From: Prosapia bicincta
Lineage: Eukaryota > Arthropoda > Insecta > Hemiptera > Cercopidae
Reading direction: 5' to 3'
NCBI GenBank assembly: GCA_036971475.1
Contig: JBAIZL010000008.1
Location: 10,503,395 to 10,567,394 of the forward strand
Length of the DNA stretch: 64,000 nucleotides
Shown here one piece after another: positions 14,201 through 28,649 of the stretch. The notes below the pieces were generated by a model. That model did no database searches. It had not been told where the DNA came from and saw only the letters and a list, made by a program, of their open reading frames with translations. How positions within the stretch are numbered: position 1 is the stretch's first letter; each line of letters starts with the position of its first letter. The translations under genes were made by a program, and so were the position numbers.

Positions 14201-15099
14201 GGATTTTGCGATTTCTACAAAAAATGGATTTCTCATTTAAAAGGCATAATAAACGCAGAATCGACCATAGATTCGCATTGTGCACTTAGAATTGATCTAT
14301 AATAAGTATTATAGGAGCTATCGCAATTGTCATATATTTGCTCTAAAAAAAATGCATGAATTATAGTTCATGGATTTTGCGATTTCTACAAAAAATGGAT
14401 TTCTCATTTAAAAGGCATAATAAACGCAGAATCTACCATAGATTCGCATTGTGCACTTAGAAATGATCTATAATAAGTATTATAGGAGCTATCGCAATTG
14501 TCATATATTTGCTCTAAAAAAAATGCATGAATTATAGTTCATGGATTTTGCGATTTCTACAAAAAATGGATTTCTCATTTAAAAGGCATAATAAACGTGG
14601 AATCGACCATAGATTCGCATTGTGCACTTAGAATTGATCTATAATAAGTATTATAGGAGCTATCGCAATTGTCATATATTTGCTCTAAAAAAAATGCATG
14701 AATTATAGTTCATGGATTTTGCGATTTCTACAAAAAATGGATTTCTCATTTAAAAGGCATAATAAACGCAGAATCGACCATAGATTCGCATTGTGCACTT
14801 AGAATTGATCTATAATAAGTATTATAGGAGCTATCGCAATTGTCATATATTTGCTCTAAAAAAAATGCATGAATTATAGTTCATGGATTTTGCGATTTCT
14901 ACAAAAAATGGATTTCTCATTTAAAAGGCATAATAAACGCAGAATCGACCATAGATTCGCATTGTGCACTTAGAATTGATCTATAATAAGTATTATAGGA
15001 GCTATCGCAATTGTCATATATTTGCTCTAAAAAAAATGCATGAATTATAGTTCATGGATTTTGCGATTTCTACAAAAAATGGATTTCTCATTTAAAAGG

Positions 15100-18000
15100 C
15101 ATAATAAACGCTGAATCGACCATAGATTCGCATTGTGCACTTAGAATTGATCTATAATAAGTATTATAGGAGCTATCGCAATTGTCATATATTTGCTCTA
15201 AAAAAAATGCATGAATTATAGTTCATGGATTTTGCGATTTCTACAAAAAATGGATTTCTCATTTAAAAGGCATAATAAACGCAGAATCGACCATAGATTC
15301 GCATTGTGCACTTAGAATTGATCTATAATAAGTATTATAGGAGCTATCGTAATTACCATCAAATTGCTCCAAAAAAAAATGCATGAATTATAGTTCATGG
15401 ATTTTGCGATTTCTACAAAAAATGGATTTCTCATTTAAAAGGCATAATAAACGCAGAATCGACCATAGATTCGCATTGTGCACTTAGAAATGATCTATAA
15501 TAAGTATTATAGGAGCTATCGCAATTGTCATTTATTTGCTCTAAAAAAAATGCATGAATTATAGTTCATCGATTTTGCGATTTCTACAAAAAATGGATTT
15601 CTCATTTAAAAGGCATAATAAACGCAGAATCGACCATAGATTCGCATTGTGCACTTAGAATTGATCTATAATAAGTATTATAGGAGCTATCGCAATTGTC
15701 ATATATTTGCTCTAAAAAAAATGCATGAATTATAGTTCATGGATTTTGCGATTTCTACAAAAAATGGATTTCTCATTTAAAAGGCATAATAAACGCAGAA
15801 TCGACCATAGATTCGCATTGTGCACTTAGAAATGATATATAATAAGTATTATAGGAGCTATCGCAATTGTCATATATTTGCTCTATAAAAAATGCATGAA
15901 TTATAGTTCATGGATTTTGCGATTTCTACAAAAAATGGATTTCTCATTTAAAAGGCATAATAAACGCAGAATCGACCATAGATTCGCATTGTGCACTTAG
16001 AATTGATCTATAATAAGTATTATAGGAGCTATCGCAATTGTCATATATTTGCTCTAAAAAAAATGCATGAATTATAGTTCATGGATTTTGCGATTTCTAC
16101 AAAAAATGGATTTCTCATTTAAAAGGCATAATAAACGCAGAATCGACCATAGATTCGCATTGTGCACTTAGAATTGATCTATAATAAGTATTATAGGAGC
16201 TATCGTAATTACCATCAAATTGCTCCAAAAAAAAATGCATGAATTATAGTTCATGGATTTTGCGATTTCTACAAAAAATGGATTTCTCATTTAAAAGGCA
16301 TAATAAACGCAGAATCGACCATAGATTCGCATTGTGCACTTAGAATTGATCTATAATAAGTATTATAGGAGCTATCGCAATTGTCATATATTTGCTCTAA
16401 AAAAAATGCATGAATTATAGTTCATGGATTTTGCGATTTCTACAAAAAATGGATTTCTCATTTAAAAGGCATAATAAACGCAGAATCGACCATAGATTCG
16501 CATTGTGCACTTAGAAATGATCTATAATAAGTATTATAGGAGCTATCGCAATTGTCATATATTTGGTCTAAAAAAAATGCATGAATTATAGTTCATGGAT
16601 TTTGCGATTTCTACAAAAAATGGATTTCTCATTTAAAAGGCATAATAAACGCAGAACCGACCATAGATACGCATTGTGCACTTAGATGTGATCTATAATA
16701 AGTATTATAGGAGCTATCGCAATTGTCATATATTTGCTCTAAAAAAAATGCATGAATTATAGTTCATGGATTTTGCGATTTCTACAAAAAATGGATTTTT
16801 CATTTAAAAGGCATTATAAACGCAGAATCGACCATAGATTCGCATTGTGCACTTAGAATTGATCTATAATAAGTATTATTGGAGCTATCGCAATTGTCAT
16901 ATATTTGCTCTAAAAAAAATGCATGAATTATAGTTCATGGATTTTGCGATTTCTACAAAAAATGGATTTCTCATTTAAAAGGCATAATAAACGCAGAATC
17001 GACCATAGATTCGCATTGTGCACTTAGAATTGATCTATAATAAGTATTATAGGAGCTATCGCAATTGTCATATATTTGCTCTAAAAAAAATGCATGAATT
17101 ATAGTTCATGGATTTTGCGATTTCTACAAAAAATGGATTTCTCATTTAAAAGGCATAATAAACGCTGAATCGACCATAGATTCGCATTATGCACTTAGAA
17201 TTGATCTATAATAAGTATTATAGGAGCTATCGCAATTGTCATATATTTGCTCTAAAAAAAATGCATGAATTATAGTTCATGGATTTTGCGATTTCTACAA
17301 AAAATGGATTTCTCATTTAAAAGGCATAATAAACGCAGAATCGACCATAGATTCGCATTGTGCACTTAGAATTGATCTATAATAAGTATTATAGGAGCTA
17401 TCGCAATTGTCATATATTTGCTCTAAAAAAAATGCATGAATTATAGTTCATGGATTTTGCGATTTCTACAAAAAATGGATTTCTCATTTAAAAGGCATAA
17501 TAAACGCAGAATCGACCATAGATTCGCATTGTGCACTTAGAATTGATCTATAATAAGTATTATAGGAGCTATCGCAATTGTCATATATTTGCTCTAAAAA
17601 AAATGCATGAATTATAGTTCATGGATTTTGCGATTTCTACAAAAAATGGATTTCTCATTTAAAAGGCATAATAAACGCTGAATCGACCATAGATTCGCAT
17701 TGTGCACTTAGAATTGATCTATAATAAGTATTATAGGAGCTATCGCAATTGTCATATATTTGCTCTAAAAAAAATGCATGAATTATAGTTCATGGATTTT
17801 GCGATTTCTACAAAAAATGGATTTCTCATTTAAAAGGCATAATAAACGCAGAATCGACCATAGATTCGCATTGTGCACTTAGAATTGATCTATAATAAGT
17901 ATTATAGGAGCTATCGTAATTACCATCAAATTGCTCCAAAAAAAAATGCATGAATTATAGTTCATGGATTTTGCGATTTCTACAAAAAATGGATTTCTCA

Positions 18001-19420
18001 TTTAAAAGGCATAATAAACGCAGAATCGACCATAGATTCGCATTGTGCACTTAGAAATGATCTATAATAAGTATTATAGGAGCTATCGCAATTGTCATTT
18101 ATTTGCTCTAAAAAAAATGCATGAATTATAGTTCATCGATTTTGCGATTTCTACAAAAAATGGATTTCTCATTTAAAAGGCATAATAAACGCAGAATCGA
18201 CCATAGATTCGCATTGTGCACTTAGAATTGATCTATAATAAGTATTATAGGAGCTATCGCAATTGTCATATATTTGCTCTAAAAAAAATGCATGAATTAT
18301 AGTTCATGGATTTTGCGATTTCTACAAAAAATGGATTTCTCATTTAAAAGGCATAATAAACGCAGAATCGACCATAGATTCGCATTGTGCACTTAGAAAT
18401 GATATATAATAAGTATTATAGGAGCTATCGCAATTGTCATATATTTGCTCTATAAAAAATGCATGAATTATAGTTCATGGATTTTGCGATTTCTACAAAA
18501 AATGGATTTCTCATTTAAAAGGCATAATAAACGCAGAATCGACCATAGATTCGCATTGTGCACTTAGAATTGATCTATAATAAGTATTATAGGAGCTATC
18601 GCAATTGTCATATATTTGCTCTAAAAAAAATGCATGAATTATAGTTCATGGATTTTGCGATTTCTACAAAAAATGGATTTCTCATTTAAAAGGCATAATA
18701 AACGCAGAATCGACCATAGATTCGCATTGTGCACTTAGAATTGATCTATAATAAGTATTATAGGAGCTATCGTAATTACCATCAAATTGCTCCAAAAAAA
18801 AATGCATGAATTATAGTTCATGGATTTTGCGATTTCTACAAAAAATGGATTTCTCATTTAAAAGGCATAATAAACGCAGAATCGACCATAGATTCGCATT
18901 GTGCACTTAGAATTGATCTATAATAAGTATTATAGGAGCTATCGCAATTGTCATATATTTGCTCTAAAAAAAATGCATGAATTATAGTTCATGGATTTTG
19001 CGATTTCTACAAAAAATGGATTTCTCATTTAAAAGGCATAATAAACGCAGAATCGACCATAGATTCGCATTGTGCACTTAGAAATGATCTATAATAAGTA
19101 TTATAGGAGCTATCGCAATTGTCATATATTTGCTCTAAAAAAAATGCATGAATTATAGTTCATGGATTTTGCGATTTCTACAAAAAATGGATTTCTCATT
19201 TAAAAGGCATAATAAACGCAGAACCGACCATAGATACGCATTGTGCACTTAGATGTGATCTATAATAAGTATTATAGGAGCTATCGCAATTGTCATATAT
19301 TTGCTCTAAAAAAAATGCATGAATTATAGTTCATGGATTTTGCGATTTCTACAAAAAATGGATTTTTCATTTAAAAGGCATTATAAACGCAGAATCGACC
19401 ATAGATTCGCATTGTGCACT
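15100..19420. repeat. Tandem duplication of a 15-monomer unit (2,567 bp)
   Basis: Markers recur with an offset of 2,567 bp: ACGCTGAATC (15112, 17679), type B (15350, 17917), TCATTTATTTG (about 15,529, 18,097), TTCATCGATT (about 15,569, 18,136), ATGATATATAA (about 15,833, 18,403), CTCTATAAAA (about 15,881, 18,450), a second type B (16206, 18773), TAGATGTGATC (16687, 19254), and GATTTTTCAT with GCATTATAAA (16799/16815, 19366/19382). The left edge lies between 14,600 and 15,110. On the right the copies diverge after about 16,850 and 19,417. TTTGGTCTA near 16,563 is private to the first copy. Confidence 0.88.
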
Positions 19421-22400
19421 TAGATGTGATCTATAATAAGTATTATAGGAGCTATCGCAATTGTCATATATTTGCTCTAAAAAAAATGCATGAATTATAG
19501 TTCATGGATTTTGCGATTTCTACAAAAAATGAATTTCTCATTTAAAAGGCATAATAAACGCAGAATCGACCATAGATTCGCATTGTGCACTTAGAATTGA
19601 TCTATAATAAGTATTATTGGAGCTATCGCAATTGTCATATATTTGCTCTAAAAAAAATGCATGAATTATAGTTCATGGATTTTGCGATTTCTACAAAAAA
19701 TGGATTTCTCATTTAAAAGGCATAATAAACGCAGAATCGACCATAGATTCGCATTGTGCACTTAGAATTGATCTATAATAAGTATTATTGGAGCTATCGC
19801 AATTGTCATATATTTGCTCTAAAAAAAATGCATGAATTATAGTTCATGGATTTTGCGATTCCTACAAAAAATGGATTTCTCATTTAAAAGGCATAATAAA
19901 CGCAGAATCGACCATAGATTCGCATTGTGCACTTAGAAATGATCTATAATAAGTATTATAGGAGCTATCGCAATTGTCATATATTTGCTCTAAAAAAATG
20001 CATGAATTATAGTTCATGGATTTTGCGATTCCTACAAAAAATGGATTTCTCATTTAAAAGGCATAATAAACGCAGAATCGACCATAGATTCGCATTGTGC
20101 ACTTAGAATTGATCTATAATAAGTATTATAGGAGCTATCGCAATTGTCATATATTTGCTCTAAAAAAAATGCATGAATTATAGTTCATGGATTTTGCGAT
20201 TTCTACAAAAAATGGATTTCTCATTTAAAAGGCATAATAAACGCTGAATCGACCATAGATTCGCATTGTGCACTTAGAATTGATCTATAATAAGTATTAT
20301 AGGAGCTATCGCAATTGTCATATATTTGCTCTAAAAAAAATGCATGAATTATAGTTCATGGATTTTGCGATTCCTACAAAAAATGGATTTCTCATTTAAA
20401 AGGCATAATAAACGCAGAATCGACCATAGATTCGCATTGTGCACTTAGAAATGATCTATAATAAGTATTATAGGAGCTATCGCAATTGTCATATATTTGC
20501 TCTAAAAAAAATGCATGAATTATAGTTCATGGATTTTGCGATTTCTAAAAAAAATGGATTTCTCATTTAAAAGGCGTAATAATCGCAGAATCGACCATAG
20601 ATTCGCATTGTGCACTTAGAATTGATCTATAATAAGTATTATAGGAGCTATCGTAATTATCATCAAATTGCTCCCAAAAAAATGCATGAATTATAGTTCA
20701 TGGATTTTGCGATTTCTACAAAAAATGGATTTCTCATTAAAAAGGCCTAATAAACGCAGAATCGACCATAGATTCGCATTGTGCACTTAGAATTGATCTA
20801 TAATAAGTATTATAGGAGCTATCGCAATTGTCATATATTTGCTCTAAAAAAAATGCATGAATTATAGTTCATGGATTTTGCGATTTCTACAAAAAATGGA
20901 TTTCTCATTTAAAAGGCATAATAAACGCAGAATCGACCATAGATTCGCATTGTGCACTTAGAAATGATCTATAATAAGTATTATAGGAGCTATCGCAATT
21001 GTCATATATTTGCTCTAAAAAAAATGCATGAATTATAGTTCATGGATTTTGCGATATCTATAAAAAATGGATTTCTCATTTAAAAGGCATAATAAACGCA
21101 GAATCGACCATAGATTCGCATTGTGCACTTAGAATTGATCCATAATAAGTATTATAGGAGCTATCGCAATTGTCATATATTTGCTCTAAAAAAAATGCAT
21201 GAATTATAGTTCATGGATTTTGCGATTTCTACAAAAAATGGATTTCTCATTTAAAAGGCATAATAAACGCAGAATCGACCATAGATTCGCATTGTGCACT
21301 TAGAAATGATCTATAATAAGTATTATAGGAGCTATCGCAATTGTCATATATTTGCTCTAAAAAAAATGCATGAATTATAGTTCATGGATTTTGCGATTTC
21401 TACAAAAAATGGATTTCTCATTTAAAAGGCATAATAAACGCAGAATCGACCATAGATTCGCATTGTGCACTTAGAATTGATCTATAATAAGTATTATAGG
21501 AGCTATCGCAATTGTCATATATTTGCTCTAAAAAAAATGCATGAATTATAGTTCATGGATTTTGCGATTTCTACAAAAAATGGATTTCTCATTTAAAAGG
21601 CATAATAAACGCAGAATCGACGATAGATTCGCATTGTGCACTTAGAATTGATCTATAATAAGTATTATAGGAGCTATCGCAATTGTCATATATTTGCTCT
21701 AAAAAAATGCATGAATTATAGTTCATGGGTTTTGCGATTTCTACAAAAAATGGATTTCTCATTTAAAAGGCATAATAAACGCAGAATCGACCATAGATTC
21801 GCATTGTGCACTTAGAATTGATCTATAATAAGTATTATAGGAGCTATCGCAATTGTCATATATTTGCTCTAAAAAAAATGCATGAATTATAGTTCATGGA
21901 TTTTGCGATTCCTACAAAAAATGGATTTCTCATTTAAAAGGCATAATAAACGCAGAATCGACCATAGATTCGCATTGTGCACTTAGAATTGATCTATAAT
22001 AAGTATTATAGGAGCTATCGCAATTGTCATATATTTGCTCTAAAAAAAATGCATGAATTATAGTTCATGGATTTTGCGATTTCTACAAAAAATGGATTTC
22101 TCATTTAAAAGGCATAATAAACGCTGAATCGTCCATAGATTCGCATTGTGCACTTAGAATTGATCTATAATAAGTATTATAGGAGCTATCGCAATTGTCA
22201 TATATTTGCTCTAAAAAAAATGCATGAATTATAGTTCATGGATTTTGCGATTTCTACAAAAAATGGATTTCTCATTTAAAAGGCATAATAAACGCAGAAT
22301 CGACCATAGATTCGCATTGTGCACTTAGAATTGATCTATAATAAGTATTATAGGAGCTATCGCAATTGTCATATATTTGGTCTAAAAAAAATGCATGAAT

Positions 22401-25400
22401 TATAGTTCATGGATTTTGCGATTTCTACAAAAAATGGATTTCTCATTTAAAAGGCATAATAAACGCAGAATCGACCATAGATTCGCATTGTGCACTTAGA
22501 ATTGATCTATAATAAGTATTATAGGAGCTATCGTAATTACCATCAAATTGCTCCAAAAAAAAATGCATGAATTATAGTTCATGGATTTTGCGATTTCTAC
22601 AAAAAATGGATTTCTCATTAAAAAGGCCTAATAAACGCAGAATCGACCATAGATTCGCATTGTGCACTTAGAATTGATCTATAATAAGTATTATAGGAGC
22701 TATCGCAATTGTCATATATTTGCTCTAAAAAAAATGCATGAATTATAGTTCATGGATTTTGCGATTTCTACAAAAAATGGATTTCTCATTTAAAAGGCAT
22801 AATAAACGCAGAATCGACCATAGATTCGCATTGTGCACTTAGAATTGATCTATAATAAGTATTATAGGAGCTATCGCAATTGTAATATATTTGCTCTAAA
22901 AAAAATGCATGAATTATAGTTCATGGATTTTGCGATTTCTACAAAAAATGGATTTCTCATTTAAAAGGCATAATAAACGCAGAATCGACCATAGATTCGC
23001 ATTGTGCACTTAGAATTGATCTATAATAAGTATTATAGGAGCTATCGCAATTGTCATATATTTGCTCTAAAAAAAATGCATGAATTATAGTTCATGGATT
23101 TTGCGATTTCTACAAAAACTGGATTTCTCATTTAAAAGGCATAATAAACGCAGAATCGACCATAGATTCGCATTGTGCACTTAGAATTGATCTATAATAA
23201 GTATTATAGGAGCTATCGCAATTGTCATATATTTGCTCTAAAAAAAATGCATGAATTATAGTTCATGGATTTTGCGATTTCTACAAAAAATGGATTTCTC
23301 ATTTAAAAGGCATAATAAACGCAGAATCGACCATAGATTGGCATTGTGCACTTAGAATTGATCTATAATAAGTATTATAGGAGCTATCGCAATTGTCATA
23401 TATTTGCTCTAAAAAAAATGCATGAATTATAGTTCATGGATTTTGCTATTTCTACAAAAAATGGATTTCTCATTTAAAAGGCATAATAAACGCAGAATCG
23501 ACCATAGATTCGCATTGTGCACTTAGAATTGATCTATAATAAGTATTATAGGAGCTATCGCAATTGTCATATATTTGCTCTAAAAAAAATGCATGAATTA
23601 TAGTTCATGGATTTTGCGATTCCTACAAAAAATGGATTTCTCATTTAAAAGGCATAATAAACGCAGAATCGACCATAGATTCGCATTGTGCACTTAGAAA
23701 TGATCTATAATAAGTATTATAGGAGCTATCGCAATTGTCATATATTTGCTCTAAAAAAAATGCATGAATTATAGTTCATGGATTTTGCGATTTCTACAAA
23801 AAATGGATTTCTCATTTAAAAGTCAAAATAAACGCAGAATCAACCATAGATTCGCATTGTGCACTTAGAATTGATCTATAATAAGTATTATAGGAGCTAT
23901 CGCAATTGTCATATATTTGCTCTAAAAAAAATGCATGAATTATAGTTCATGGATTTTGCAATTTCTACAAAAAATGGATTTCTCATTTAAAAGGCATAAT
24001 AAACGCAGAATCTACCATAGATTCGCATTGTGCACTTAGAAATGATCTATAATAAGTATTATAGGAGCTATCGCAATTGTCATATATTTGCTCTAAAAAA
24101 AATGCATGAATTATAGTTCATGGATTTTGCGATTTCTACAAAAAATGGATTTCTCATTTAAAAGGCATAATAAACGCAGAATCGACCATAGATTCGCATT
24201 GTGCACTTAGAAATGATCTATAACAAGTATTATAGGAGCTATCGCAATTGTCATATATTTGCTCTAAAAAAAATGCATGAATTATAGTTCATGGATTTTG
24301 CGATTTCTACAAAAAATGGATTTCTCATTTAAAAGGCATAATAAACTCAGAATCGACCATAGATTCGCATTGTGCACTTAGAAATGATCTATAATAAGTA
24401 TTATAGGAGCTATCGCAATTGTCATATATTTGCTCTAAAAAAAATGCATGAATTATAGTTCATGGATTTTGCGATTTCTACAAAAAATGGATTTCTCATT
24501 TAAAAGGCATAATAAACGCAGAATCGACCATAAATTCGCATTGTGCACTTAGAATAGATCTATAATAAGTATTATAGGAGCTATCGCAATTGTCATATAT
24601 TTGGTCTAAAAAAAATGCATGAATTATAGTTCATCGATTTTGCGATTTCTACAAAAAATGGATTTCTCATTTAAAAGGCATAATAAACGCAGAATCGACC
24701 ATAGATTCGCATTGTGCACTTAGAATTGATCTATAATAAGTATTATAGGAGCTATCGTAATTACCATCAAATTGCTCCAAAAAAAAATGCATGAATTATA
24801 GTTCATGGATTTTGCGATTTCTACAAAAAATGGATTTCTCATTAAAAAGGCCTAATAAACGCAGAATCGACCATAGATTCGCATTGTGCACTTAGAATTG
24901 ATCTATAATAAGTATTATAGGAGCTATCGCAATTGTCATATATTTGCTCTAAAAAAAATGCATGAATTATAGTTCATGGATTTTGCGATTTCTACAAAAA
25001 ATGGATTTCTCATTTAAAAGGCATAATAAACGCAGAATCGACCATAGATTCGCATTGTGCACTTAGAATTGATCTATAATAAGTATTATAGGAGCTATCG
25101 CAATTGTAATATATTTGCTCTAAAAAAAATGCATGAATTATAGTTCATGGATTTTGCGATTTCTACAAAAAATGGATTTCTCATTTAAAAGGCATAATAA
25201 ACGCAGAATCGACCATAGATTCGCATTGTGCACTTAGAATTGATCTATAATAAGTTCTATATAAGCTATCGCAATTGTCATATATTTGCTCTAAAAAAAA
25301 TGCATGAATTATAGTTCATGGATTTTGCGATTTCCACAAAAAATGGATTTCTCATTTAAAAGGCATAATAAACGCAGAATCGACCATAGATTCGCATTGT

Positions 25401-25489
25401 GCACTTAGAATTGATCTATAATAAGTATTATAGGAGCTATCGCAATTGTCATATATTTGCTCTAAAAAAAATGCATGAATTATAGTTCA

Positions 25490-28400
25490 TGGATTTTGCG
25501 ATTTCTAAAAAAAATGGATTTCTCATTTAAAAGGCATAATAAACGCAGAATCGACCATAGATTCGCATTGTGCACTTAGAATTGATCTATAATAAGTATT
25601 ATAGGAGCTATCGCAATTGTCATATATTTGCTCTAAAAAAAATGCATGAATTATAGTTCATGGATTTTGCGATTTCTACAAAAAATGGATTTCTCATTTA
25701 AAAGGCATAATAAACGCAGAATCGACCATAGATTCGCATTGTGCACTTAGAAATGATATATAATAAGTATTATAGGAGCTATCGCAATTGTCATATATTT
25801 TCTCTAAAAAAAATGTATGAATTATAGTTCATGGATTTTGCGATTTCTACAAAAAATGGATTTCTCATTTAAAAGGCATAATAAACGCAGAATCGACCAT
25901 AGATTCGCATTGTGCACTTAGAATTGATCTATAATAAGTATTATAGGAGCTATCGCAATTGTCATATATTTGCTCTAAAAAAAATGCATGAATTATAGTT
26001 CATGGATTTTGCAATTTCTACAAAAAATGGATTTCTCATTTAAAAGGCATAATAAACGCAGAATCGACCATAGATTCGCATTGTGAACTTAGAATTGATC
26101 TATAATAAGTATTAAAGGAGCTATCGCAATTGTCATATATTTGCTCTAAAAAAAATGCATGAATTATAGTTCATGGATTTTGCGATTTCTACAAAAAATG
26201 GATTTCTCATTTAAAAGGCATAATAAACTCAGAATCGACCATAGATTCGCATTGTGCACTTAGAAATGATCTATAATAAGTATTATAGGAGCTATCGCAA
26301 TTGTCATATATTTGCTCTAAAAAAAATGCATGAATTATAGTTCATGGATTTTGCGATTTCTACAAAAAATGGATTTCTCATTTAAAAGGCATAATAAACG
26401 CAGAATCGACCATAAATTCGCATTGTGCACTTAGAATAGATCTATAATAAGTATTATAGGAGCTATCGCAATTGTCATATATTTGGTCTAAAAAAAATGC
26501 ATGAATTATAGTTCATGGATTTTGCGATTTCTACAAAAAATGGATTTCTCATTTAAAAGGCATAATAAACGCAGAATCGACCATAGATTCGCATTGTGCA
26601 CTTAGAATTGATCTATAATAAGTATTATAGGAGCTATCGTAATTACCATCAAATTGCTCCAAAAAAAAATGCATGAATTATAGTTCATGGATTTTGCGAT
26701 TTCTACAAAAAATGGATTTCTCATTAAAAAGGCCTAATAAACGCAGAATCGACCATAGATTCGCATTGTGCACTTAGAATTGATCTATAATAAGTATTAT
26801 AGGAGCTATCGCAATTGTCATATATTTGCTCTAAAAAAAATGCATGAATTATAGTTCATGGATTTTGCGATTTCTAAAAAAAATGGATTTCTCATTTAAA
26901 AGGCATAATAAACGCAGAATCGACCATAGATTCGCATTGTGCACTTAGAATTGATCTATAATAAGTATTATAGGAGCTATCGCAATTGTCATATATTTGC
27001 TCTAAAAAAAATGCATGAATTATAGTTCATGGATTTTGCGATTTCTACAAAAAATGGATTTCTCATTTAAAAGGCATAATAAACGCAGAATCGACCATAG
27101 ATTCGCATTGTGCACTTAGAAATGATATATAATAAGTATTATAGGAGCTATCGCAATTGTCATATATTTTCTCTAAAAAAAATGTATGAATTATAGTTCA
27201 TGGATTTTGCGATTTCTACAAAAAATGGATTTCTCATTTAAAAGGCATAATAAACGCAGAATCGACCATAGATTCGCATTGTGCACTTAGAATTGATCTA
27301 TAATAAGTATTATAGGAGCTATCGCAATTGTCATATATTTGCTCTAAAAAAAATGCATGAATTATAGTTCATGGATTTTGCAATTTCTACAAAAAATGGA
27401 TTTCTCATTTAAAAGGCATAATAAACGCAGAATCGACCATAGATTCGCATTGTGAACTTAGAATTGATCTATAATAAGTATTAAAGGAGCTATCGCAATT
27501 GTCATATATTTGCTCTAAAAAAAATGCATGAATTATAGTTCATGGATTTTGCGATTTCTACAAAAAATTGATTTCTCATTTAAAAGGCATAATAAACGCA
27601 GAATCGACCATAGATTCGCATTGTGCACTTAGAATTGATCTATAATAAGTATTATAGTAGCTATCGCAATTGTCATATATTTGCTCTAAAAAAAATGCAT
27701 GAATTATAGTTCATGGATTTTGCGATTTCTACAAAAAATGGATTTCTCATTTAAGAGGCATAATAAACGCAGAATCGACCATAGATTCGCATTGTGCACT
27801 TAGAAATGATCTATAATAAGTATTATAGGAGCTATCGCAATTGCCATATATTTGCTCTAAAAAAAATGCATGAATTATAGTTCATGGATTTTGCGATTTC
27901 TACAAAAAATGGATTTCTCATTTAAAAGGCATAATAAACGCAGAACCGACCATAGATTCGCATTGTGCACTTAGAATTGATCTATAATAAGTATTATAGG
28001 AGCTATCGCAATTGTCATATATTTGCTCTAAAAAAAATGCATGAATTATAGTTCATGGATTTTGCGATTTCTACAAAAAATGGATTTCTCATTTAAAAGG
28101 CATAATAAACGCAGAATCGACCATAGATTCGCATTGTGCACTTAGAATTGATCTATAATAAGTATTATAGGAGCTATCGTAATTACCATCAAATTGCTCA
28201 AAAAAAAAAATGCATGAATTATAGTTCATGGATTTTGCGATTTCTACAAAAAATGAATTTCTCATTTAAAAGGCATAATAAACGCAGAATCGACCATAGA
28301 TTCGCATTGTGCACTTAGAATTGATCTATAATAAGTATTATTGGAGCTATCCAATTGTCATATATTTGCTCTAAAAAAAATGCATGAATTATAGTTCATG

Positions 28401-28560
28401 GATTTTGCGATTTCTACAAAAAATGGATTTCTCATTTAAAAGGCATAATAAACGCAGAATCGACCATAGATTCGCATTGTGCACTTAGAATTGATCTATA
28501 ATAAGTATTATAGGAGCTATCGTAATTACCATCAAATTGCTCCAAAAAAAAATGCATGAA
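25490..28560. repeat. Segment repeated at an 8-monomer offset
   Basis: An ordered series is found twice about 1,369 bp apart: CTAAAAAAAATGG (25,508 and 26,877), ATGATATATAA (about 25,753 and 27,121), TTTTCTCT with ATGTATGAATT (about 25,800 and 27,170), and GTGAAC with TATTAAAGG (about 26,085 and 27,460). The series from 26,877 to about 28,560 appears again at 30,470 (offset 3,593 bp, 21 monomers) and at about 35,940, so it has been copied at least three times in longer form. Confidence 0.75.
28138..28316. repeat. Composite type B / TATTATTGG monomer pair giving spurious open frames
   Basis: Here a type B monomer with an 11-A tract is followed by a monomer with ATGAATTTC and TATTATTGG. The same pair lies near 31,731 and 37,205. 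A 60-codon open frame runs through each, beginning at GTG and ending at TAG. Related copies near 39,772, 45,075 and 50,034 have a 10-A tract or the deletion and lose the frame. The frame is an accident of A-tract length, so I do not call a gene. The peptide would be rich in Lys, Arg, Tyr and Ile, with no domain I recognise. Confidence 0.8.
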
Positions 28561-28649
28561 TTATAGTTCATGGATTTTGCGATTTCTACAAAAAATGGAT
28601 TTCTCATTAAAAAGGCCTAATAAACGCAGAATCGACCATAGATTCGCAT

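Larger units (their letters stand above)
20640..28640. repeat. 11- or 13-monomer higher-order repeat
   Basis: The unit is marked by a type B monomer (20654, 22534, 24758, 26640, 28523) followed in the next monomer by CTCATTAAAAAGGCCTAA (20747, 22628, 24852, 26734, 28617). Steps are 1,881, 2,224, 1,882 and 1,883 bp, so 11, 13, 11 and 11 monomers. TGTAATATAT follows at about 22,882, 25,106 and 28,873 but is missing from the 26.7-kb unit, where a monomer with CTAAAAAAAATGG comes instead. That unit looks like a recombinant of two neighbours. Confidence 0.8.

Noticed and set aside
28136..28318. 60-codon open reading frame starting at GTG
   Set aside because: It is satellite sequence read through an 11-A tract. 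It needs a non-ATG start, has no domain, and sister copies with a 10-A tract lose it. Not a gene.
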